Of a stretch of DNA of 64,000 bases, positions 43,201 to 52,000 are shown piece by piece; positions within the stretch are counted from its first letter, which is position 1, and each line of letters opens with the position of its first letter. The stretch spans positions 20,295-84,294 of the IMG/VR virus record IMGVR_UViG_3300042519_001676. The stretch is one strand, 5' to 3'. The notes beneath the pieces were generated by a model. It saw nothing but the letters and a program-made list of their open reading frames with translations, searched no databases and was not told where the DNA came from. This DNA is from a virus. Position numbers and translations under genes: made by a program.

Positions 43201-43941
43201 GTCAACATTTGCACCATCTAAGTATGCACCGCCGCCTGCATCATTGCTGTCAAAACCGTAAGGGTCACCTACCGTAGGGTTTGATCCTTTTGTCAGTACT
43301 GAAAATCGTTCTACATACGGGCTACGTGTTGTGATTTTTGCACCCGGTGCAAACTTAAATGCATATCCCGGTTTGTAAAATCCGCCAACAGTAAAGTCGC
43401 TGATTGTGGTTTCACCGTTTAATAAAAATGCACTCTGTGTATTGGTTGCAGTAGTAGGAGAAACGTATACCTGTCTAAGTCCTGCACCTTTAACTGATAC
43501 TCCAGCTGGTACAGTTAGCGGGAATTCTTCAACGTATGTTCCTGCTAAAATGTTAACCGCAGCATTTGCTCCAACGGCATCTGCAAGTTCTAAACCTCGC
43601 TTTACAGTTCTAACAGCAGATTGCGGCAATTTGCCGCTTGCATTATTGTCACCGTCTTCAGAAACATAGAAATGATGATAATCACTTTTTAATAAATTAA
43701 CACCCTGAACAATTAAATCACCTTGAATGCCCACTCCGCCTGCGACCACTAATGCACCTGTTAGTGAACTAGTAGATGTGGTGGTGTTTATTATGAATAG
43801 TGGACCGCCAAACGTGGATCGGCCCGATGTTGCGATGCCCCCGTGTACAACGAGTGCTCCTGTTGTGGTGCTGGTTGATGTGGCTGTTAAACCATTAAGA
43901 ACTACAGCACCGTTTTTAACGATGAAATCAGCTTGTGCCAC
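37228..43941 (-). CDS. Giant repeat fibre with beta-helix start and LamG domain (2,237 aa)
   Basis: A 2,237-residue fibre with a GTG start (AAGGGA upstream). It begins with GALVVHGGIATSG-type repeats, then a right-handed beta-helix start (YVSEDGDNNASG ... ILAGTYVEEFPLTVPAGVSVKGAG). A laminin-G/concanavalin-like domain lies at about residues 380-550 (YTVEAWIHLTQNNRKQYVVN; GTWYHVMMSRDLSNTNRLFING), likely sugar-binding. The rest is many units of S[T]TTGALVVxGGVGIGG plus two copies of a roughly 105-residue module (STQT-IVDPIL-LG, DGFDRGLLLHY, GMDN). No S74 chaperone is seen. Likely a long tail fibre or whisker-like adhesin. Confidence 0.8.
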   Translation of the reverse strand: MAQADFIVKNGAVVLNGLTATSTSTTTGALVVHGGIATSGRSTFGGPLFIINTTTSTSSLTGALVVAGGVGIQGDLIVQGVNLLKSDYHHFYVSEDGDNNASGKLPQSAVRTVKRGLELADAVGANAAVNILAGTYVEEFPLTVPAGVSVKGAGLRQVYVSPTTATNTQSAFLLNGETTISDFTVGGFYKPGYAFKFAPGAKITTRSPYVERFSVLTKGSNPTVGDPYGFDSNDAGGGAYLDGANVDPTSLEAAFLFNEATFIVPSSEAVHITNGTRVELLNGFSYFADKGIVGTSGSVGWGGQGRTRLRLANSTGTFTVGHNLHYVGSTGTLLASGLIDEVTSEYVYLDGKASGFVEAADRTGKTINVYNATVISSFERKFGTGAAYFTTDGDLLDIVSDADLQYGFSSYTVEAWIHLTQNNRKQYVVNKGLTPSTTFGLWVGADNKLAGQHGAIAFTSTNTLSTGTWYHVMMSRDLSNTNRLFINGNLEATTTSSANITNADSLTIGGYTGVPTLSLRGYLDELRISTTPRYTGSFTPPTSAYASDNSTTVLLHCDGANLSTSFTDDGLGSQNVYSTTGTYTAAVVASAQQISLADYRQFGGELRSIGSAVVYGNYGIYADGEGIDFKAIAFNMSHIGSGKDFTNDPSLAIQANEIVRLNGAKVYFQTVDHLGDFRVGPEFRINQRTGNVDFGTANFRLGPLSSLTISDGVNTSVLQPTSIQVGQLLLSGSTIQTISGNLTLNPAGSLTTIESDLQVNGALNFTGQILATSVENAVSTTTGALVVRGGVGIAKDLWVGGKATIVGDLVVRGTTTIVNSTQTSIVDPILDLGINPDGTDLTVDDGFDRGLLLHYNTGSGTSTYTRTFLGMDNNSETLIYKTGVITGPAGAYTPSFASSGTWGAAKFGTLELMRTDAGGLLNSGALKVAGGGSFAGDLYANRYFDSTGLIVSTATIGQYVVTQALAGADINIESGITYPGRGVITISNTSTLQTVTQRGSTTTVALTFANVTNSTGTTTGALVVTGGVGVGGNLYASNLYSNGSPVVTESSIGDLGVTALTAGTDTAVSSSTGVIVVWNTSTLDTVANRGSTTTAAITILNTASSTSTTSGALTVRGGVGITGDVYAANIYSNGIQVLTTETDTLESVTMRGAITPYAVTFSNTSQATISGSTKAVGISGGLYVGKKLYVNEFVTFMSSPIVGAIDSRSALTVNGTNQLQSWYDPVGGIVDLLWTGTGLTGYFQLLPAGSQTLALGANDVVKIAGGSSGSNFVGINTATATAQLEVGGDIKAANIYSNGSLVITNASLGTYGVTSLTTGSGIAVNTSTGAVIIESIDTLQLVTERGNSTTNAIIINNNTVSNSTSTGALVVSGGVGIGGQATIETALITVSLKGTPAATAVFENTTASTTTTDGAVVIYGGLGVGKQVRAAELYDSGNRVVTNVNPTAGSGITITDEISVGTATSFTINNTGVIAAVGSTYIGVSSATGIVTFTNLGVQTLTAGTDTSVSRTTGTVVVWNTSTLQSVTNRGATTTNAISISNNTDSNTSTAGALTVAGGVGIGRNLIVGGNAAIYGNLQVFGTQTYVNSTQTVVIDPVLSLGAGIDNTNLNVNDGFDRGVLLHYSTTASSSSTYDNHSFLGMDNASKKLVYKTDIWPGGFQEFPALFSNTGTWGAAQFGSLNLVNTTSATNTVSGALTVAGGAGIGGDLYVGNRIYAAGLEVLTTSSLGSGGIGVSQIFAGTDTAVSSNFGAITIWSTATLDSITSRTSSTNQIIYFNNTSQATNTATGSVQVAGGVSIKKNLYVEGSIFGAPGYIEHSEYAGASPGTNQWIKCLTWSLPNVGDSTTFKIKSAVKATASVVYSDNMDNDVLWVSYVKDAVSTVLGTVYWISESGEAALSVGTTNHTVTYDPISGDFEYWRRSTVAGGRIWTLITEEIPANTAYQTVTPAMIVNSSWAASVTSLGATATIDDPDVTSFEDLTVAGTLTHSGTTANISNNTAALTANIASAATLAATLKTVNIGTAGVATSIANINIGSTITGALGVLTVGSTLTNFRSTQTAINTQSAAVVITGGLAVGDNIVLGDGATTRGILDANIVSNGTFAAAGDAQSGSYILRGLATSTSTFTLTVNNTTATTNNQVILPDNSSYMFKVFATAKSTTSNDEGAWEFSGSISRYAGANTTVVRTVNKTKIWASQAYDVNVVADAVNGGLSVQAIGVASGSVRFVAKVETVEVTT

Positions 43942-43979
43942 TCAGTTTCCCTTTCCACTTGACGGCTTTAAATTTTTAG

Positions 43980-43986
43980 TATTTAT
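43980..43986 (-). promoter_or_regulatory. Late promoter box of the 2,237-residue fibre
   Basis: Minus-strand ATAAATA overlapping the stop codon of the preceding fibre gene, 38 bases before the GTG start. Confidence 0.6.
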
Positions 43987-46900
43987 TAAGTCACTATTGC
44001 CATACGCAAAGCTCTAAGATTCATACTTACCGGAGTATAGTTTGGTGTAAAGATAACATTAATATTGCCTGTATTATAAGTAACATCAAAGGTACCTAAT
44101 TCACCCGTGTTTGTAATAATACCATATTGACTGATGTAGACTCCGCTAGTGGCGTTGGACCCGTCGTATGTTACCATTAATTCAACCACATGGAATTTAT
44201 TAGGAGTTCCCAAGTCAACTATCTGTACAAGATACTTAGCTGTAGTAAATTCATTACCTACATATGTGTCAATTGTCACAGCAGAATCATTGCTCTTACC
44301 AATAACGGTTGCAGAACTAATCTGGTTATCAACAACTTTAAAAGTCTGTGCTCTAACTTCGCCGCCTGAAGTAATATTTCCGCCAACTCCAACTCCACCA
44401 ACTACCTGCAATGCCCCTGAAGTAGTTGTGCCTACGTTAGAGTTTGTACCGCCTAGCTTAACTTTGCCGTTGTTAACCTGCAATGCCCACTTGTTAGTAG
44501 CATCAGAACCACCTGTAAATAGTGGTTCGTTATCAATGAATACTGTAGCAGCATTAGTCCATACTGGATTCAATACACCTTGAATAGTTGGACGACCAAT
44601 ACTGTGAATAGCTAACGAATTAGGAGTACCAGATGTTAAAGAATCAACGTAGGTTGATGAACTTAGTATTAAGCCTGCACCTAATGCATTGATTACATCT
44701 TGTGTTACCTGTCCAGATCGAATTAGCTTTCCGCCGATGAATACATCTTTAGCAACGCCAACTCCGCCCTTGACTACTATTGCCCCTGTTGAAGTGTTAA
44801 TTGCAGTGTCAGTGCTTAATACCTGTAGTTCTTTACCTACAAATACTGCACCACCAATGCCAACTCCGCCAACAACTGTTAAGTCACCTGTAGTAGTTGA
44901 TGTAGAACTTGTTCCGCTATTAATACTTGCAGTTTGAATATTAATTCTATTTGCATTAATAGTTTTGCCAACACCTAAGCCACCTGCAATTACCACAGCA
45001 CCGTTATTTGTTGCAGTGCTGTCTATTTCACTAGTAACAACTAGAGTTTCAACAGTTAATGTGTTTACAACAGTTACAAGACCACCAACAGTTAAGTCAC
45101 CTGCAATACCTGCACCGCCACCTACCACTAATGCACCGGTGTCAGTACTGGTACTCTGTGTAGTGTCATATATTTTTGTTTGGCCGCCAATATTGACATT
45201 TTTGCCAATACCAACTCCACCAACAACAGTTAACGCACCCGTGTCAGTGCTGTCAGATTGGGTATCATTTAAGATTCGTAGCGTGCCGCCTAGTGTTTGA
45301 TTGCCACCAACATTAAGATTGCCACCAATGCCCACACCGCCAGATACTGTAACTGCACCAGTGTCAGTACCGTCCGATTGTGTTAAATTAATAAATGCAA
45401 AACTTAATGTAAAGATACCGCCAATATTGTCGTTAACTGTACCAGTTGTAAGGATTCTAGCATTACCAATATAGCCTTCTTCTTCAACATAAAGATATCT
45501 AGTTCCAAGTCCACCTGTAGGAATTTGAACTGCATTGTTAACAATGTTAGTTAACGAGAATGCACCGCTGGTAAATGTTACTGTTGAGCTGGCAAAAGTA
45601 CTGTTACCACTAACAGCAATACCACCTTCAACAATCAATGCACCAGTATCTGCATCAACAGATTCAGTAGCATCGCGTAAAATTAAGCTACCAGCTTCTA
45701 ATGTGCTCCATGTTCCACTATTGTAATAGTTGCCAAATGGGTCGCTACCGGAAACACCAGGAAGAATTTCTTGTTTAAAGATGAATCTTTCTGTGGTATT
45801 TTCTAAGCCAATAAATGCACGATAATCAGTAGCTGTGCTTACAGAATTTTGATAGTGAATCAATAATCCCTTGTCATACACATCTGGAATTGTCAGCATT
45901 GAGCCGTCAATTCCGCCACCAATTTCAATAACAGGATCAACAATATATGTGTTTGTTGAATTAATAGTTACCTGAGTACCTGTGCCCAATAAGAACAAGT
46001 CTCCTTTGATCACAGTTGATCCGTCAACTGTTAATGATCCGCCAAAATATCCGCCGCCCCCAACTATTAATGCATTAGTTGCAGTTGTTCCTGTAGAACT
46101 TCCAACAGCACCAATAATTAAATTCTTTCCAATGCCAACACCGCCGACTACAGTAAATGCCGCAGTGTCAGTGGAGCTTGCTGCTGTGTTATCTAATATT
46201 TCGGCAGTGTTTGCAGACAAGTTACGTTCAACTGTTGCACCGCCTTGAACAATCAATGCACCTGTTCCAAAACCTGTGCTGTCAGTTAAACTAGCTAGCC
46301 ATACTTGATTGTCAAATCTTGCAACACCGGTTACGCCTAATCCGCCGCCGTTTGTTACTTGTAAACTGTTGCCGCCAACTGTGGCAGTGTTAGAGTTGCC
46401 GCTGACAAAGAAACCGTTTTGTGCATAAATGTCTTTGCCTACACCTAAACCGCCCTTGACAGTCAATGCCCCCGTTGATGTAGATAATGAATTAATAGTA
46501 CTTAGGAAAGTTCCTGTAGTTTCACCTACAAAATAACCACCTAAGTATAAGTTTCCGCCAATACCAGCACCGCCATTATTGTCAACTACTAACGCACCCG
46601 TTACTGTGCTGTAGGACTGTGTAGAAGTAGTAATACGAATTCCGTCTGGGAATTCAACAAGTCCTACGTTTTGTGTTGCACGAGTTAAAATTTCGCTGCT
46701 ATTTAATGCCCACGGTCCAAATAAACTACCGCCGCCATAACCGACCATACCGTTATTAAAGCTAATTCCGCCAGCAACCTGCAGGGCTTGACTAGAAGTA
46801 GTTGAAGTATTGCCGCTTGTTTCTCCCAAGAACATTGTTCCAGAAGTAATATACAATGACCATGCTTTTTCAATTGTTAAATTAGTACCAGCTGCTGGTG

Positions 46901-47240
46901 CACCTTTAACGTATATACTGGCAGCATTTGTATATGTTGCATTTTCACTGATTGTATCAAGTACTGAACTACCAAAATAGTTTACAATACCCCAAGTAGT
47001 TCTACCGGTGATTAATTCATCGGTGAATGTAGCATCTCTTAAAGAAAGTTGAGCACCTATACTGTGTTCACGCCCTTGTGCGACATTGCCGTGTCGTTTA
47101 ATAGATCCGCCGACGTTGATGTTTCCGCCTACGCCCGCACCGCCGGCGACAATTAAAGCACCGGAAGAAGTTGCTAGTGACTGTGCAATTCCTTCTGCTA
47201 CTATGCCTTGCTTGACGACGAAATCTTTTATTTGTGCCAT
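43986..47240 (-). CDS. Repeat fibre (1,084 aa), GALVV-GGVGIG type
   Basis: A 1,084-residue fibre starting MAQIKDFVVKQGIVAEGIAQ, like the start of its 2,237-residue neighbour (MAQADFIVKNGAVVLNGLTA). It consists of TDTGALTVVGGVGIGKNVNIGG-type units and one copy of the 105-residue module (NTYIVDPVIEIGGGIDG ... YDKGLLIHY). The C-terminal 100 residues (VGNEFTTAKYLVQIVDLG ... NKFHVVELMVTYDGSNA ... YGIITNTGELGTFDVTYN) match the C-terminus of the 581-residue gene, so both share an end domain, probably the tip. AAGGAA precedes the ATG. Confidence 0.78.
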   Translation of the reverse strand: MAQIKDFVVKQGIVAEGIAQSLATSSGALIVAGGAGVGGNINVGGSIKRHGNVAQGREHSIGAQLSLRDATFTDELITGRTTWGIVNYFGSSVLDTISENATYTNAASIYVKGAPAAGTNLTIEKAWSLYITSGTMFLGETSGNTSTTSSQALQVAGGISFNNGMVGYGGGSLFGPWALNSSEILTRATQNVGLVEFPDGIRITTSTQSYSTVTGALVVDNNGGAGIGGNLYLGGYFVGETTGTFLSTINSLSTSTGALTVKGGLGVGKDIYAQNGFFVSGNSNTATVGGNSLQVTNGGGLGVTGVARFDNQVWLASLTDSTGFGTGALIVQGGATVERNLSANTAEILDNTAASSTDTAAFTVVGGVGIGKNLIIGAVGSSTGTTATNALIVGGGGYFGGSLTVDGSTVIKGDLFLLGTGTQVTINSTNTYIVDPVIEIGGGIDGSMLTIPDVYDKGLLIHYQNSVSTATDYRAFIGLENTTERFIFKQEILPGVSGSDPFGNYYNSGTWSTLEAGSLILRDATESVDADTGALIVEGGIAVSGNSTFASSTVTFTSGAFSLTNIVNNAVQIPTGGLGTRYLYVEEEGYIGNARILTTGTVNDNIGGIFTLSFAFINLTQSDGTDTGAVTVSGGVGIGGNLNVGGNQTLGGTLRILNDTQSDSTDTGALTVVGGVGIGKNVNIGGQTKIYDTTQSTSTDTGALVVGGGAGIAGDLTVGGLVTVVNTLTVETLVVTSEIDSTATNNGAVVIAGGLGVGKTINANRINIQTASINSGTSSTSTTTGDLTVVGGVGIGGAVFVGKELQVLSTDTAINTSTGAIVVKGGVGVAKDVFIGGKLIRSGQVTQDVINALGAGLILSSSTYVDSLTSGTPNSLAIHSIGRPTIQGVLNPVWTNAATVFIDNEPLFTGGSDATNKWALQVNNGKVKLGGTNSNVGTTTSGALQVVGGVGVGGNITSGGEVRAQTFKVVDNQISSATVIGKSNDSAVTIDTYVGNEFTTAKYLVQIVDLGTPNKFHVVELMVTYDGSNATSGVYISQYGIITNTGELGTFDVTYNTGNINVIFTPNYTPVSMNLRALRMAIVT

Positions 47241-47254
47241 CTGTTGTTCCTTTG

Positions 47255-49000
47255 TTACCTACTGATGCTAGTTCTTACTGTTTTAACTTGCTTAGCCGAT
47301 GTAGCGTCTGCTGTGAATAACAATCGTACTAGACCATTGCCTCCTATATTATAATCCACATCAAACTCTCCCACTGTGCCTCCTGTAGTAATAATACCGT
47401 ATTCTGATTTGTAAACGTTTCCATTATTATCCACTAATACAACTATTTCTACCACATGAAACTTTGCACTTGTTCCTACTCCGTCAGCTATCTGAATTAA
47501 AAGCTTCGCAGTCCTATAATTTGCAGCAGGAAAACTGTCTATTACCGTAGTACTTGTGTTATTTATGCTGGTACTGCGTGTAAACAGTTGACCGTCTCCA
47601 AAACGGACACTTCCTGCTACTTGTAATTTGTCTACGCCGTTGTCGGTTTGGGCTCCTACAAGCAAATTTCCTGTGCTTTTTGTAATAGCCAATCGATAAA
47701 CGTTTTGTGTGTCATTATATAAAGTTAGGCCACCTTCGTTTAAGTTAGCACCTGCCTGACCTTCAAAGTTATTTCCGCCTACTCTCCATGTGTAGCTCTG
47801 GCCGTTAGTGGCCGTGTTACGCATTCTAAAATAAACGCTATCCGTCTGTACTCGAGATTCTAAAGTAATGCTCTCGCCAACATATAAGTCGCCGCCAATA
47901 CCTGCACCGCCCCACACTTGTAACGCACCGGAATAGGTGTTTGTGGCTTCTGCTGGATTTCTAATTCTCAACGGTGCTGATATTTCGCCGCCGTTCCAAT
48001 ACAGATTATCAAGCGGTTCGCCTTCGGCAAAGTATCTTTGTGCATAGATATCACCATTAAATCCTGCACCGCCCTGAACAATCAATGCACCAGTGAACGT
48101 ACTAGTTGCGGAAGTTAGATCGTATATTCTTACAGGGCCGCCAATGTTCATATTGTCGCCAATACCAACACCGCCTGCAACTACAAGAGCACCGCTGTCT
48201 GTAGTTGTAGAAGTTTCTGTGCTAGTTAATCTTAATTTGTTTGCAACAAACGATCCAGTGCTTTCAATTTCTGTAAAAACGCCTTTACCCGGAATACGAG
48301 TACCAATATCAGTTGCATCAATTAACTTATTTGTGATATCTTGATTTTTAGTATCAGCAATAATCTGATACCAATTTACCGGAGCAGTACCTAATGTACT
48401 AGTGGCTTTAAAATCGTTATAAAAATAACGACCAGATAACGTATCACCGTTAATAACGCTAACGATGGCTGCTGCCATTTCTTCAGCAGTATTGGTATCT
48501 GCTGATCTTGCCCATGTGCCATTACTGCCTGATCCTAAGAAACTGACCACATATATACCGTTAGTTGCAGTATTAGTCTGTGCTCTGACCAAAACACGAT
48601 CATTTAATTCTAAAGCGTAGCCATCAGCCTCAATTGGTGCACCTCCAATTAAATCAATGTTAGCTGTAGTTGCTGCCTGCACTGGTCCTTTAAATGCAGT
48701 TTGTGCATCTAAGCTAGGAATAACCACTTCGCCGTATAGATATAATGTGCCAGTTCCGTTGGGTCTGTAGATTACATCGCCATCGGGTATTGTACTTGAA
48801 ATAAAGTTTGCTGTATTAGTAAATGTAAACTCAATTCGACCTAGACTAGAAGAATATGTTGTTTGACTGTTTGCAGTTATTAGCGTGTAACCAGTTGAAG
48901 TTGTAGGAGTATTACCCAACGCGGCCTGGGCTTGACCTAATGTGATATAGCCCGACGGGGAGGTCGGGTTTCTAACTGCTCCGCTTAATAATGATGCCAC
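47255..49000 (-). CDS. Repeat fibre (581 aa) with shared tip domain
   Basis: A 581-residue fibre with a GTG start and AGGAG upstream. After a first part with SPSGYITLGQAQAALGNTP and a beta domain (EADGYALELNDRVLVRAQTNTATNGIYVVSFLG), it has three GALVV-GGVGIG-type units and ends in the same tip-like domain as the 1,084-residue gene (KLLIQIADGVGTSAKFHVVEIVVLVD). It lies 1 base from the stop of the next gene up (49002), so it is coupled to the giant KC-RD fibre. Confidence 0.75.
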   Translation of the reverse strand: MASLLSGAVRNPTSPSGYITLGQAQAALGNTPTTSTGYTLITANSQTTYSSSLGRIEFTFTNTANFISSTIPDGDVIYRPNGTGTLYLYGEVVIPSLDAQTAFKGPVQAATTANIDLIGGAPIEADGYALELNDRVLVRAQTNTATNGIYVVSFLGSGSNGTWARSADTNTAEEMAAAIVSVINGDTLSGRYFYNDFKATSTLGTAPVNWYQIIADTKNQDITNKLIDATDIGTRIPGKGVFTEIESTGSFVANKLRLTSTETSTTTDSGALVVAGGVGIGDNMNIGGPVRIYDLTSATSTFTGALIVQGGAGFNGDIYAQRYFAEGEPLDNLYWNGGEISAPLRIRNPAEATNTYSGALQVWGGAGIGGDLYVGESITLESRVQTDSVYFRMRNTATNGQSYTWRVGGNNFEGQAGANLNEGGLTLYNDTQNVYRLAITKSTGNLLVGAQTDNGVDKLQVAGSVRFGDGQLFTRSTSINNTSTTVIDSFPAANYRTAKLLIQIADGVGTSAKFHVVEIVVLVDNNGNVYKSEYGIITTGGTVGEFDVDYNIGGNGLVRLLFTADATSAKQVKTVRTSISR

Positions 49001-49001
49001 G

Positions 49002-52000
49002 TTATGCTCCTACAACCAAGATAAACGGTGTCATTTCAGCATACAAACTCTTTTGGAAAGTTCGTCCGCTTAGAACGCCTGTACTCTGGCTAATAACCAG
49101 TGTAGGTCCGATTCGGAAGTCGCCATTTTGATCTGTTGAAGTAAAGAACACCTTACCATTATTTAACTGAACTACTTCTTTGCTCTGTTGAGGGTCAGCA
49201 GTACCAACTTGAGGCAATGCCCCGTACTGTGTACCTGCACCAACATATTCAAACAAATAGCCAGAAGCAGAAATATAACTCTGTTGATAGAATCTAACAC
49301 TTGCACCATCAATAAACAATGTTGGGTCAGTTACGTTCTGTTCTAGTCTCACTAAATGATACTGCCCTTTACGCAAGAAGTATCCATTACCAGTGTTTAC
49401 AGAATTATAGTTTCCGCCATAGATTAGATCGTATCCCACTGCGTCTACAATTGCACCAGTGTCTCTAAAACATTTTGCTCTATCATAATTTGTTGCATCA
49501 GTAAACACTGCATCAATATATGCCACAACTTCTGCTTGAACAAAAGCTCTGTTTGCTAACAAGATACTAAACGAGTTTACAACCGCAGTGCTAGTGCTTG
49601 CTACTGCACTGATCGGCTCTTGTGTAGGTGCAACGCCTGGACCATTTTCAATGATGTTTGTGATATTATCAATTTTTGCCTGCACTAAACTTACTTCAGC
49701 AGGAGTACCTACTGCTGAAGACAATACTTGTGGAACTTTCTTTTGATAAGTTACTGGAATTGCAGTACCTTGAATTATTTTATCAACCAGTTCTCTAATG
49801 TAATTGTATGCCGCAGTTGTCTGAGGAATCTGATCGTCAATAGCAGTGTCAGCTGCATTAAATCCGTAGTAGTAAACTCCGGAAGTAACACTTTGTCTGT
49901 TACCTCCGTGTTGTAAATCAAAACCAATGCTGTCAACAATATAGCCTATATCTCTTCTGCATTTTGTTCTGTCGTATTCAAATTCAGTATTGTCTAAATC
50001 AATTCTTGCAATAACTTCATCTTTAATAAAATTTGCATTTGCTTCTAATAAATCAATCGCTGTTACAATATCGGTACTAGTTTGAACCACACCGTTAGGC
50101 ACAATTATGTCAGTTACTCCGCCTGTCCCATTTGATAAGATGTTGAGAATAACATCTACATTGCCAGTTAACACGCCCGCAATGCCTTCAGTGCTGGATG
50201 GAAGATTTGTTACTTGTACAGTATTATTTCCAGTAGTTGCAACAACAGTGTTATTCAACACAATATCTCCAACTACTTGTTTTAGGTATCTAATAGCGTT
50301 AGTTGTAGTGGTAATTTCACCTCGAATGGTTCCTACGTATGTATCTTGATTCCAATATTGCAGACCTGCAAATGTGCTTTCAGTAGTACCTTCATATAAT
50401 AGGTCAAAAGCAATACTGTCAACAATCAATCCTGTGTCTCTTCGACACTTAGTTTTATCGTATAAGAATCCAGTGTTATATTCGTTGTTGATAAATGCGA
50501 TTGTTTCTGCACGAATAAAATCTCTGTTAGCATTTAATAAATTTGCCGCATTAATTACAGAAGTGCTAGTGCTTCTTGTGAGTGCAATTGGTTCTTTTGC
50601 TAATACTTCGTCTGGACCGTATTCAATTATATTGTTAATTAAATTAACATTACTCTTTATTAGGTCTGCTTCAACGGTAGTACCTGTTAGTGTTGATACT
50701 ACCTGTACTACTGTACTTTGTTGGGGCTCAGCAATTAAGGTACCTGTAACGATATCAGAGACAATTTGTTCAATAAAATTGTAAGCACTGGTTGTCTGAG
50801 GAATTTCATTTGGAATAGCTGTGCTATCTTCTAGGTAGCCGTAGTAATAAACTCCGCTTTGAACCGATTGTTTATTGCCGCCATATAGAACGTCAAAGCT
50901 GACGCTATCAATCATATAACCAACATCTCTAAAACACTTGTCTTTGTCGTATACGAACCCTGTGAATGTGCTATCAATATAAGCAATGATTTCGTCTTTG
51001 ATAAATTCTCTGTTAGCTACTAACAAATCGTATGCACGATCTGCATTTGTATCAGTGCTTGGAGTTAGACTAATAGGAAATAGTTCGCTTGCTGCTGCTG
51101 GACCGTTGTTAATAATGTTTGTAATTTTATCAACTTTAGCTTGTGCCGCAGTAATCTGTGCAGTACTTGAAGGCAGCATATAGGTAACTTGGATAGTGCT
51201 GTTACCTAAACTTGGAGTAATAGTAACTCCAGTTAAAATACTTGGTAATATTTCTTTTATTCTATTATATGCTGCGGTAGTCTGCGGAATTTCATTTGGT
51301 ACCGCAGTAGAGGTGCTATCATAACCGTAGTAAAGAACTCCGCTTTGAACAGCTTGTTTATTACCGCCGTGCAACAAGTCAAATGCAACACTGTCAACCA
51401 TGTAGCCTACATCTCTTGCACACTTAGTTTGATCGTATTCAAACTCAGCAGTTTTTGTATCTTCAACATATGCAATTGCTTCTGCTACTAGATACGGTTT
51501 ATTTGCTATCAATAAATTATAAGCATTAACGGTAGCAGTAGTAATGCTTCTTCTGCCATTAGGAACAATTATATCAGTAACGCCAGCAGTACCAGTTGAA
51601 AGGATATTTAAAATAACTCCAAAATCAGTGCCTACTGCTACTGCATCTAAAATTCCGCCCGATGCTGTAGAAGTAGTTTGTGTCACAGTGCTTTGATATC
51701 TAGTACCCGATAGGTCACCAACTACAACTTTTTGTGCTATTGAACTGACATGTATAATTGCATTAGTGGTAGTGGTAATTTCTTCAGCAATTGACCCAAC
51801 ATAATTGCTTTGATTCCAATATTGCAGTCCAGCAAAATTGCTTTGGCTATCAGTGGCTGTTGGATATAATAAATCTAATGCAATACTGTCAACAATAAGA
51901 CCTGTGTCTCTTGCACACTTAACAGAATCGTAAACAAAGTTTGCATTGGCTTCAACCCATGCTACCGTTTCGTGCTGTAGATAATTTCTATTTTGTTGCA

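Noticed and set aside
43406-46248. Several plus-strand frames rich in Pro and Thr opposite the fibre genes
   Set aside because: They mirror the GALVV-GGVGIG repeats and carry no start signals.
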